Origin: Larus michahellis
Lineage: Eukaryota; Chordata; Aves; Charadriiformes; Laridae
DNA: 64,000 nt
Assembly (NCBI RefSeq): GCF_964199755.1
Contig: NC_133901.1
Coordinates: forward strand, 7,665,016-7,729,015
Reading direction: 5' to 3'
Of this stretch, positions 39,501 to 49,900 are shown in pieces. Below the pieces are notes generated by a model. It was not told where the DNA came from, did not search any database, and was given only the letters and a program-made list of their open reading frames with translations. Each line of letters opens with the position of its first letter. Positions within the stretch are counted from its first letter, which is position 1. Made by a program: the position numbers and the translations under genes.

Positions 39501-41970
39501 TATTACAGCTACTATCAAGCTGGGCTTAAGAATAGATCAGTACCTCTCCTTAACCATCAGTATTTATTTGCAAAGCTTGCTGGAGTGTAAAATGGATAAA
39601 GCTGAAGCTCACATAAAACTTTTGAGTTGAAGAAAGAAAGAATCAGAGAGATAATTGACTATAAATATCCCATATGGATTTTTCTCTTTTTTGAGAATTT
39701 TTATGGGGTTTGCTGAGCTTTCACCATATAAAATTGAGAAATATTCCCCTTACACTTTCTTTAGGAAAAATAAAACTAAACACCCCAAAATTGTTTAAGA
39801 AGTAAATAGAACCAATACTCAAAAGCCATAACATCAGAAATATCACTTAATAACATACATGGGTTTTAGATCTTTCCACATTACTTTGCCAGACAGCACA
39901 ATTCCCAGCCTTGCAACACTGCTGATAACTTCAGGCTGCATCTCTTCAACTGAGACAGCCATTCGTATCAAATCGTGTGGGCAGTTGGAGACAAAAATGA
40001 TTTTGATGTACAGTTTTCCCGTGCAGGTAAGACAGACAGGGTTTAAGCAATCACTGCTCCTCAGTACTCGTTAACAATCCAGCATTGCCATCAGCTCCTC
40101 ATCTGCTGCAGCACAGGTAGATGGCTCAATTTAAACACACTTCACTAACCCCGGTTTTAAAAATCATAATTCCAAGAAACTCTTGTTTTTAATTAGATAC
40201 AGCCCCACTGAATCTAGTGATATATTGTTTGGGGTTTTTTTTAAAGCTAAAAAATGCTCCAGCCACGCTGCCATGAATCAGTCTTCTGTAAAGCAGAAAG
40301 ATTCACAGGCCAGGGTCTGCCCCGAAATCCGACGAGTCAGCACCGCAGCTGGTGATCCCAGCTAGGTATGGTACTAATCGGTTTTAAGAGTGCCACCATA
40401 AGCAACTTTGAAAAACCTTGCAAAGCTGAAGGAACAGCAGCTTTGTGCAACATCAAATAAGAGAGCAATAGAAAACACAAGCGACCGCATATAGTAAAAA
40501 GAGTATCTTGTTAACCGTGCTTAATTAGCAGTCAGGTTAGTCTACATTTATTTACTCTGATTAGATCATTAGCTAAGTGCTTGCATAAAGGAAAAAAAAA
40601 AGAAGAAGAAATTAAGTTTCTGCAAGCCATAAGGAAAAGAAAAAAATGTTTGCAGGATTTCCGACAGGCCAAAAAGATGTTAATGATCTCTGACCACCAA
40701 TTACCACTTTTTCTGAAATCCAGTACAGGAGCCAAGGCCCTGGGAGAGATAATTGTTTCTGGTTTTCACTAGAGTTCATTGCATATTCCCCTCAAAAATA
40801 CACCACAGTGGGAAACATAATAAAGCTGTGATATTTGGAATTCAAGCATTTTAATGTAGCAGTTACAACTTCAGCAGGTCAGCGTGCAGCACAGTAAACA
40901 CAAATGACACAGCGAGCAGAAACCGGGGGTCCGATGTTACCATCATCTCCTTGCTATCATCTCCAATGTATCATTTTACCTATAAAGATTAACTACCCTA
41001 AAAACAATGACTCCACAAAACTCATTAAGGGAAGGAGATCTCCAGAAATACGCATGCCTTGGTACCCAAGCGCAGACAAAGGCTGTAACCCATACTAACA
41101 GTAAAGCAGACCAGGCTTTTAGTGCTCACTCAGGACAATTATTAGATTTGGTCTTTGTTTGAAGATTTAGTGTAATGGGATGGAAACTACATAACAAAAT
41201 TATGACCTTCTGCTTGCATTTTGGTACAAGGATATTGTGGAGTTCCAGGTTTCAGAAGTGCAAGAGGTAGGTATACCTGTGTTTTTATAAAACTATAGTA
41301 TAATCAGTACAAATTCTGTTTATTAGCTGGAAAGTAGTAACTCTGCTTTCTACACCATTACCAAACAAATTGCCTCTAGCATGCAAGGAATACATTAACA
41401 TTTTATTTGCATCTCGACCAAATTTTGTGACCGAGTTCTCCAAGTCATCATTTTTAATGCTGAAAAATATAAAAACTGTGGCTATAACGTAACCAAATGA
41501 TATGACAAAAAACCCCACCTGTATTTAAATAGAATTTGAAAAAAAAAAGTCAAGTCACTACAGCCAGAAAGATTAAATGTTCTGGCCTTGAGAGTGAAGA
41601 AGTCTACAAGCTCTTTGTAAGATGAAACACATAATATTAGGGTCTGGCCACTTTTTCTGCACAGGTTTTGTTCCCTTGAACTGATTAGCCTGGATTAAAG
41701 CCAGTTTAAAACTTTTAGTCTGTCCCACAGACTGCAGTTTAGGCATGCCCTGAAGTTATTAGTTTGGAATTATCATCAAATGTCCACGTGTGTCAAATGA
41801 TACCACAAAACGGTGTCTAATACAGCCAGGTGCTTTCTGTATAGCAAGCTAGAAATATCAGATGGCCTCTACTAGCTTCAATTATTGCTTCTTTGTTTGA
41901 AGTGGCGATCGACAGAAACACAAGTGATCCGTTAGCTATGCTGAACCTGGTACTTCCAAAACAATAGCAC
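33501..41970. other. Noncoding unique DNA
   Basis: Eight and a half kilobases with no recognisable gene or interspersed repeat. Small items are C8 plus (CA)n at 33,831-33,852, a T12 run near 34,487, a 16-17 bp direct repeat at 36,379-36,432, and purine runs near 40,590. The reading frames are short and unrelated to known families. Confidence 0.6.
36379..36432 (+). repeat. Imperfect direct repeat around a small inverted repeat
   Basis: AAGAGTGTCACTTAGTAC (36,379) recurs as AAGAGTGCACTTAGTAT (36,417), 38 bases later. Between them CACTTA is matched by TAAGTG in inverted orientation. AAGTG/CACTT resembles the NKX2-class homeodomain core. It may be a small duplicated site. Confidence 0.6.
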
Positions 41971-42010
41971 AAAAAAAACCAAAACCCAAAACCCCAAAAA
42001 ACCCAACCAA
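41971..42010 (-). repeat. A/C tract; minus strand G/T with G-quadruplex potential
   Basis: C-runs of 2, 3, 4, 3 and 2 separated by A-runs. On the minus strand this reads GG, GGG, GGGG, GGG, GG spaced by T-runs, resembling a ciliate-type TTTTGGGG telomeric pattern and allowing a two-tier quadruplex. It lies about 30 bp from the LTR's 3' end. Confidence 0.75.
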
Positions 42011-42152
42011 ATTTAAAGAACCTGCTAAGACAGAACCCATTGTGGTTTGGGCCGGGTGGGCCAATGACAAGATGACAGATGCTCTCCCCTACTTCAAGGG
42101 AAGGAAGAAGACAGATAAAGAGATTTGTGAGTTTAGGAAAAAACTAAACTAC

Positions 42153-42158
42153 TTTAAT
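42153..42158 (-). promoter_or_regulatory. LTR polyadenylation signal ATTAAA
   Basis: The plus strand reads TTTAAT. On the minus strand this is the common ATTAAA variant, followed by a T/C-rich downstream region as expected at an R/U5 boundary. Confidence 0.55.
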
Positions 42159-42456
42159 GAAACATTAGTAATAAAATAAAAAAGGAAATAATGAAATAGA
42201 TACAATATATACAAATATATGCAAAACAGTATCAAGCTTACAGGTAGATGTCACCAGCAGGCGCTGGGGAAGTTCCAGACTGGGCTCAGTAACGAATGGG
42301 AACTGGATTCTGGAACACACTGATGGGGATGGAAGGTAGACGAACTGAGGGGGTCCTCCTCAGCCATCAGTCACTGAACAACCCCCCTCGGTGAAGAGCC
42401 CACCCTTTCCTCCCTCAGCTGTTACACTGACCATGGCGGATGGGCTGGCACACCCT

Positions 42457-42461
42457 ATTGG
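42457..42461 (-). promoter_or_regulatory. CCAAT box in LTR U3
   Basis: The minus strand reads CTGACCAATAGGG. It lies in the GC-rich U3 portion. Placement about 240 bp from the TATA-like elements is longer than usual, so its role as a core promoter element is uncertain. Confidence 0.4.
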
Positions 42462-42468
42462 TCAGTTT

Positions 42469-42482
42469 GGGTCACCTGACCT
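42469..42482. promoter_or_regulatory. Nuclear-receptor-like inverted half-sites (IR2)
   Basis: GGGTCA and TGACCT flank a 2-bp spacer CC. RGGTCA is the established half-site of many nuclear receptors. A similar IR2 occurs 43 bp downstream. Confidence 0.4.
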
Positions 42483-42511
42483 GTCCGCGCCTCCTCACTG
42501 GGTAAACACCC

Positions 42512-42525
42512 GGGTCAGCTGACCC
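42512..42525. promoter_or_regulatory. 14-bp perfect palindrome GGGTCAGCTGACCC
   Basis: Perfectly self-complementary. It can be read as GGGTCA-GC-TGACCC (nuclear receptor IR2) or as an E-box CAGCTG flanked by symmetrical bases. It lies 2 bp from the RFX-type palindrome. Confidence 0.65.
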
Positions 42526-42527
42526 TG

Positions 42528-42541
42528 GTTGCCATGGCAAC
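42528..42541. promoter_or_regulatory. Palindromic RFX X-box
   Basis: GTTGCCATGGCAAC matches the palindromic RFX consensus (GTTNCCATGGNAAC) exactly. RFX winged-helix proteins bind this as dimers in promoters of ciliary and MHC class II genes (established). In this LTR it would lie in U3. Confidence 0.7.
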
Positions 42542-42739
42542 GAGTGTGAGCCCAGGCCTCTCACCGAACGGGAAGTTGGCCCTGCTCCTCCCAAAGCAGG
42601 ACAGAGGCGTTGGTTTCGTTCCCTGCCGTGTCCTCACCAGAGCTCGTGAGAGCCAAATAACCACAGAGGCACCCTGAAACGTGCCAGCCACACAAGTCCA
42701 CGGGAATCTTCAATTTTCGGGATTTCAGGCCAAACAACA

Positions 42740-45700
42740 GTAAAGAATTAAAAGTTCTCTGAAGTAATGCGTTGTTTCATGCACGGCAGGAGACAGGACT
42801 CTAGACCACAGGACACCAATCGTTACGCCTGCAGATATGCTCCAAGTCACATCAGATACCTTCTTGTCAGGATAAAAACCTTCAAAGAGCTTTTTAGATT
42901 GGTCACATGTCCCACGGGCAAGTCTTGTGAAGACCCTCACAGCAGTAATTAATCCCAGCCTAATTCCTGGACCCCTGACAGAGGCAGCTGTGGTAAACAC
43001 CTGTAAAATTGGTCTCCTGTTCAGTATATGCCTCCAGCCCTGAAGCTCTACTGCTCTAAAGCCACCAAAATAAAATAACTCTACCCTGTTCCTGCCCTTA
43101 GCAGAAGGGAGGTCCGTAAAAAAGCATGTGGAATTAAATACATATTTAAAATGCCTAATGCGGTATTTTGCTGGCCTTTGCAGCCTCACCCAAGTGTAGA
43201 TGCATGAATTCAAATTAACTACAATTTTAAATAAATAGTAGGGAAGTTCCCTTCCAATCTTACCCCCATCTCAAACAGCTCTGAGAACAGCAGCACTGGG
43301 GAAACTGGTTGGGACTTAAATACTGGCTTGAAGGATGTTCAGGGCATCACCGTTGCATCATCAGTCCCCAAAAAGTCTCTGCAAAAACGGCCTAGAAATG
43401 GGCCAGAATATCAGGGTGGTTACACTAAAAATAGTGATAACACAAATGAAAATGAGCAACAGCTAAAAATCTATCAAACTATTGTATTTCATAGAGGTTT
43501 GGGGTTTTTTTCCCGTTTATCTTATGGTAAATGAAGCGTTTTCATCCTCTAAGCTTGTAGTTTGAACCACCTCTAGAGTAGTTAGAGCATGCTTAATCTC
43601 TAAATCATCCCATATTAAAAAAAAAAAAAAAAAAGCAGTAATGCCATTGCAGTTGATCCAAGCCTTTCTGTGTAAAACTGGATTCCGATATTCTGCGTAA
43701 GAAATCAATAGCAAGTCTGACAATTTCTCCAGAGCTCCTGCACAGTCCTCTTCACATGAATGATATTGGCAAGGTCGCTGCCAAGGCTGGCCTGATGCTT
43801 TCAAACGCACTTTGCTTCTTTCTTTGTTCAGTGGGAGAAGTGACATGGGTTTTTTGCTGCTTTGCTTGCTCTGATTGTCTTTTTTGCTCAGAAAATTAAA
43901 TTTCATGAAGTTCGTTCTTATAGATTGAACACTTTGTGCTAAACAAATGGTTATAGTCTTTCTGGTGCTTTCAATAAATTAGAACTAGATGTTCAAGCCA
44001 ATATTGAACTGACACAAATTAGATTTACAAAGCAAAATTTTCCAAAAAATATAATCTTATCGAACAAGTACTGTATTTTGCACCTGTCAGAAAATGTTTA
44101 TTGCTTTATTTCATTAGCATGTCCTGTCAACCTTTAATTTTAAATTGCCTAGCAGAACAGGAAAGGCATTTTGCTAAGAGAGAACTAACACTTCATAGTA
44201 AGAAACATCAGGTAATACGGAATAAAGTACCCCTGTGTCTTTAGGGTAAATTTTTTATTAGCCACTTGGACCACAGTTTTTCCAAATTATTAAAGTAGTT
44301 AAAATACACAAACCTGCCAGCAGACTCCCTCTACTCGTAACAGAACTTTCCAAGTCTGAGTAATCTTAATTAAAACAATAGAAATCTACTTTGAGGTACA
44401 TGGATTTTTCAATTCTTGCTCTGTTGCAAATGCTAAGTATTTTTCATCAGAAGGTGTGGGTTTTGCTAGCACTCCTTTAAAGGAATGCTCAAAACAGATC
44501 CATGAAAACATATACACTGCTGCTCCAGGAAATTTTTCATTTTAATGGATGAAATAAAATCCTTTTTAAAGCAGTTAAGAGTAGCGGTCTTAACACATAC
44601 GCTCAACTCTCCTTATGTCCAAGAGAGTTATGAGAGGGCTGAGGGAATGCCATACCTGCTCAGCACTTAGTGGCTGTGCTTTTGGGAAGGACATTGAAAC
44701 TTGAGAGCTGCTGTCTGAAATTCACTTCTTTAATGATTTTTGGTGTACCTTGCAAAAACTAGAGAAAAAGGACTATTTCTGGGGAGCAGGTGAGATCACC
44801 CCACCTGATCAGGAGCTTCTACGAGCTCTGCCACTGGTGGGTGACTTTTTGCAATATGGCTGGCATCCTGCCTCCAGCAACAGTTACACCGTGTTCCACT
44901 AGAGACTGTCAGAAACCGAAAGTATCCTTTGAACACCCTAGAGATTTGAAAACTTGAATTTGTTTTTAGGATTCTTGGTCAGAAGCTCCAACTGCCCCTG
45001 CTCTCCCTGTCAGAAGAGAGATGAATCTCTCCAGCACGGTGTCGTTGACTTCAGTAATTTGCATTGACCAAAAATTTTTTTTTACACTGTTTAAGTGTAA
45101 CAATGAAAAAATTTGTTTTTCATCAATAAACATGTCTTTTAGGTTATCAGTGTATTGTAGATCGCCAGTATCTCTTTTCCATGAACTGGTGGTGGTCAAT
45201 CACCGAAAACCAAGTCTGTTCTCCATGTGTATTACAGTTGATGAAAATAGTATCAAAAGCCATCATTAACTCATAAGATTTTGATTTCATTGACAGTACC
45301 ACATCAAGCAAATTCTACTTTTTGCTACTAATTTTAATTACTGCCTTTTTTGCATTTCTTTAAAGCATAGCCAGATCTGCCTCAGACACAGCATTCTCCA
45401 GGTTGTCATTCATTTGCTGATGCTAAAGCTAATTGGCAGCGCTTTCAGAAAAAAATGCTCCTCACAAAAGCCCTTTAGATATATGTTCTTAAGAGCACGT
45501 AACTAGCTCCATATTCGTCAACTACCAGATGTTTTGGTATAAATAAAATAAATCGCATCCCTAACAGGCTGCTTAGACAGGACAGATCTCTCCTGTGCAA
45601 AAATGAAATCGCATTATGTTCTCCCAGTGTTTTCCAGCCTTGAAAACCCCAAATCTAGTCAAGCTTTTCAGCAAAGATAGTAATGAGAGGGGAAAAGGAT

Positions 45701-45930
45701 AAAAAGCAAAAAGACTTCCCAAGCTGGAGAAGTATGTCAAAGTGCCTGCTCCGAGAAAATTTGACTTCCCCATTATCGCCCTTAGAAATCATTCAGACAC
45801 AAACGCCAATGCCTAAAATTAGCACCCCTCAGTCCTATAGCAGTTGAGTGTTACCTGTTCCTTGCCAACATTTCCTCAAATATATTTTTGATACATATGT
45901 TTGATACTGCATGTTTCAGCATGCTCAGCG
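42740..45930. other. Noncoding unique DNA next to the LTR
   Basis: The minus-strand frame 42,725-43,213 (162 codons from a TTG start) crosses the LTR edge and shows no retroviral or other domain. An A18 run lies at 43,617-43,634. A 7-bp inverted repeat TTACACT/AGTGTAA lies at 45,082-45,100. No gene is seen. Confidence 0.5.
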
Positions 45931-45950
45931 GCGTGTACTTAAGTGCACGC
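45931..45950. other. 20-bp near-perfect palindrome
   Basis: GCGTGTACTTAAGTGCACGC is self-complementary except for one pair. The arms carry inverted GCGTG/CACGC cores, as recognised by bHLH-PAS factors (HIF or AHR with ARNT), and the centre is ACTTAAGT. CpG retention at both ends is unusual in this AT-rich region. Confidence 0.65.
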
Positions 45951-46510
45951 TGTTTTATACGTACTCCAATTTGGACATTTTGATCAAGCAACCATCAAGC
46001 AGTGATGCCCGTGTTTTAATAACAAGGAAAAGAAAAGAGTTCCTTTATGTTACTAAAGCTTTAAGGAGTCCCATTTCCAGGCTTTGCCATGTCAACGCTG
46101 GTCCTGGAAGCGTATTTTTCATTATTACTTAAACCAAGATTTTTTCATATGACCTCCTTCATGCCAGGAGACAGGGCAGAATGGAAGAGCATTTGCAAGG
46201 CGTACTAGCCTTCTATTATTTTTTTTTCTAATCACAGTTTATATATTAAATTGTAATACTGGACTTGCCCTGACAGGTGGTCTGCAGATTGAGCTTTGCT
46301 GTCCTCTGTTCAGCCAGCTCAACGTTGGAGTTTATAAAAAACTGCAGCCTTTAATCTTTATTGGATACCCACATATATGGCATCTCTTTTTGCAGCGTCC
46401 AGACTGATAAGGACTGATAGTAAAACAAGGGCTGTACCTGCCTTCAGTAGGATATATTGGCTATTGACTGCATTTGCTCAAAGTCATCATCAAATATCCT
46501 TCCCAGTTAG

Positions 46511-46682
46511 CGCCGTCAAGCAGCGACTGGCTCAAGGCATCAGCCATTACCTTTTCATCGAGTGCCGCGACGTATTTCAAGACCTATGACACGGGTGTAA
46601 TTTTACCTTAGTAAACAGTGTCCTCCCCGATTTGTCAATTTATCGTTGATACACCCTTCGCAAAGAGTTCAATTATTGAGCG
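46511..46682. other. CpG-retaining segment, candidate regulatory element
   Basis: By direct count 12 CpGs lie within 172 bp even though the sequence is not GC-rich. In methylated vertebrate DNA, CpGs in AT-rich sequence decay quickly, so retention suggests constraint or lack of methylation (inference). The segment contains no repeat. A plus-strand frame (46,377-46,589) overlaps only part of it. Confidence 0.35.
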
Positions 46683-46956
46683 GAGAACAAACAGGCAAAG
46701 TAAACACGTTTTCCTCCAGAGGGAGCAGAAGACATACTGCTGGCCCTTTTAAGTGCTCTCCTGAGCTCTTTGGAAGGGAGATTGCTTAATTTAATGTTCA
46801 AACAAATGATACAGTCTGAAAGGGCTTCATGCGTTCGGATAATACTTTCTCAGAAATTTAATTCACTAATTTCATTAGGTACCGCATCAGCCAGCACAGT
46901 TTTCAGGGACACATTTAGAGGGCAACTCATCTGAGTGCAATTTTAAAGAAACAGAT

Positions 46957-46971
46957 TTGACACAGTGTCAA
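46957..46971. other. Perfect 7-bp inverted repeat, 1-nt centre
   Basis: TTGACAC, A, GTGTCAA. With one bulged T the symmetry extends outward to GAT/ATC. TGACA half-sites recall those in the 6,965 hairpin. Confidence 0.75.
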
Positions 46972-49900
46972 TCTATTGCCAAGCTGCATGGCATCTCCCA
47001 GGAAAACAATTGAATTTAGGAATGCAGCCTGCTTGTTTTAATCTCCTCTACTGCACTAGGATAAAGTTACGGTTTTACATAAGCAGTAAATATATTCAAT
47101 ATTTGATGATGTGTGACTCAAAATTTGTCCTTCACCAAGGAAAATAATTCAAGGGTTCTAAAAACAAAGACTAAAAGCTCAACCATTTCACCTCCTTCAT
47201 TTTTTCGACAGTTTTTAAATGGAAGGTCATACTAGTCATTGCCATTTTAAGTTTTATGAAAACACTTAACTTCATAAAAACATTTTGTGGTAGGACACAA
47301 ATCTAAACAGAGGTTTTCCTCAGAGAAAGAAAAGCTCCCATCTTCAAGAGTTGCACACAAGAAGGACGGGGTGTGCGCCACATTCTTTTCTGATGAGCTT
47401 ATAGGAGAGGAGAAGGACTTTGAAAACCATGTAGTTAATGCTTCAGGACACTTTCAGAGCAGAAAGTAACTCTTAAAAGCTAGTTGAACGGGTTGCAAAA
47501 AAAAAAGTTAAATCGTTATACAGCTGCTGGCATTGCCTGAAAGAGAGAAGAGTCCCATCATTTTTTTTATATATACATTTTTATGTATTTATATATATAA
47601 GTATGTGACCAATCAACAGGGAGGATCCAGGCCTGTGAAAAAGCTATCACCTAAGTACACTTGATTTCCAAATTTCCTCATGTCCAAATAGCTTAAGAAT
47701 ATTTACTTTACGTGATAATCATTACACAGCAGCTGAGCGCAGCCTTATGACTTTGTGCTGTAGTAAACCACCTCACCAGAGTTAGCTAATTAACTTTGTG
47801 GAAGGTGCAAAGATATTAGAAGTTTTTCTTTTTTCCAAGCTTGGCTGTTATATAAGCAAAATAGCCTGACTTAACTAAAATAAATTATACATCTAGTATG
47901 AAGTTACTGTCTACACCATGAAGGCCTTGTATTTTGTACTCTATGAAAGATCATGGCCAAATTAGACTGTGATGTTAAATGTTCAGTCAGACCGATGGGA
48001 CACTGCGTGGCTCACCATTTCTATGTCGAGGGACTTGTCCAAGTACATGTACAGAAATAGTTGATGTTTGTGGCTCCCAGCGGAGAGGCCACACGATGTC
48101 CTTGAAGAGTCTGCCAAGAAGTTCAAACTCAGTTGCCACCAGTTTACTATTTCTAAAAGGAATTCGAAGTTTTGAAGTCAAATCTCCCCATTGCTCCCAC
48201 CAAACCCCTGGAGAAGTTCTGATTATCTCTCGATAAAAGCTGAAATATTTATTTGAAGAAGGTGTACTTGTGTAGGTTCAGGGTGCTGAGGGTGGCACTG
48301 AGGAGACTATGGAGGGTTACCAAGGAAGGGCGTCCCTTCGGGTGTGTCTGCTCCGCCGTCTGCAATAGCCAGCAAGGCATTCGAGACATGTCCTGGCATA
48401 AAGCAAGAGTAGTAAAAGGCAATTCCTGACTACATGTTCAATAGTGCAGCACCCAGGGCTGTGTGCGATGCGTTCAGAAAGTCTGTAAAAGTAAGTTTTG
48501 TTTTATTTTATTTTTTCTTTTAAGCTAACCAGCGACTAGTCACATTCAGTTCCTGCTTCTGTCTTGCAGCATGCCTGGACACAGAGAGCTCGTGGCTTGA
48601 TGCTACTTCATTTGATGATGGAGGAGAATTTTATACCTAATTCATCCAAGTTTTAATCAATCTTCTGGGTCTGCAACTATATTCGTTTATACTTCTAAGC
48701 ACACAAATACAATATTAGTATCATTTTGTGTTCTGAGGTGCATTTAATCCGGACAAAACAAGGAACACGACACGAAGTGCAGCAGACAAGAACCTTCCTT
48801 ATGAGCTTGGGTTTAGGGCATAAAACCTCCCTAGCAGGCTCAGTCCCACAGAGAGGTCACAGGGAGCAAATAGAGACTGTAGAGGATAGTGAAATATTCC
48901 TGGCCACTTCTTGCTCCTTCCAGTAAGGGAAGTTGTCCAGCCCTCAGGGACTTCTGCAACAAAAGGTTACACTTGAGTTGAGCATTTAATTTAAGGTTGG
49001 GTTTCATCAGAGCACTGTAATGAAGACTAGTTAATCTTCCAATGAGTTATGTTACCAGCCCAAAGAGGTTAAGAGACCACATACCCTCAGAATTTCATTT
49101 TCTTCCCTACTGCTTATGACCCCACTTAATATTAACTACTGTCATATTTAAGAACTGTGACTCAGCCTTCCCTCCACCAGCCGGGAATGAAGCACTGTCC
49201 CTGAGGCTGCTCAGAAGCCCCATGTTTCATATGCTCAAGCCCAAGTTATAAAATCTTCACAGCAGATATATGGATGCATGGACAAAAAAGGACCTTGACC
49301 TTTTATTCCACCACCCTAATCCAGCACCAAGTGTGCAAGCTACATCAAAGATTTTGTTGGGTACAGATGTGACATCCACCACTGAATTCCTCCCTCAGAG
49401 AAGCAGAGGGGAGAGTCCCCTTATCCTGCAAAACGTCCTTGGAAGAAGCATGTACAACCTCTCCTAGGTGTAAGTGTTGGAGAAGAGCCAACTAGAGGTT
49501 GTAGTATAGAGATTTCCTAAGGATGATGGGGGAGAACATGCAGGTCTAGGGTTTGGGCTAGGACAACCAGGACAACACGTAATTGTCTGTTCCAGTTTTT
49601 CCTTTGCTGTTTGAAATGGATGAGAGAATATATTAGTACTAAAAGCCCTGGGAGATAGGGTGCATCTCAAATCCCCATGACAGAACACTCATCACATATT
49701 GTTTCCAGCACTGTAATTATCTGATAAAGCTATTAACCATACCCCCAAGATGCCATAAAGCATTAATACTTCCCAACAAAGCAATCTGAACCATAGCCAG
49801 ATATTAGTCAGCAACTGCATGTTACTTGGGGAAAAAAAATAAGATATCAAGAGAGTCATTTCCTTCTATTTGAGAAACTTAAGGTTTCCAATGGGAGGCT

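Larger units (their letters stand above)
42041..42739 (-). mobile_element. Solo LTR of an endogenous retrovirus
   Basis: A 699-bp segment bounded by short near-inverted ends, TGTGGTTTGG at the left and CCAAACAACA at the right, with TG...CA termini. Read on the minus strand it has LTR order: a GC-rich U3 with a CCAAT box (42,457-42,461), TATATA-like elements near 42,205-42,220, an ATTAAA polyadenylation signal (42,153-42,158), then a T/C-rich U5. No primer-binding site follows on the left and no polypurine tract precedes on the right, and no gag, pol or env sequence is nearby, so it is a solo LTR left by recombination. I cannot see matching target duplications (CCCAT left, GTAAA right). The exact family is not assigned. 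All boundary calls are by eye. Confidence 0.8.

Noticed and set aside
42254..42267. CTCF-like site CCAGCAGGCGCTGG in the LTR
   Set aside because: It lacks three of the central G residues of the usual CTCF core, which would disrupt zinc-finger spacing. It is better seen as a short inverted repeat.
42725..43213. 162-codon minus-strand open frame touching the LTR
   Set aside because: It starts from TTG rather than ATG, overlaps the LTR edge, and shows no gag, pol, env or other domain. The nearest ATG is in another frame that stops soon. Treated as chance.
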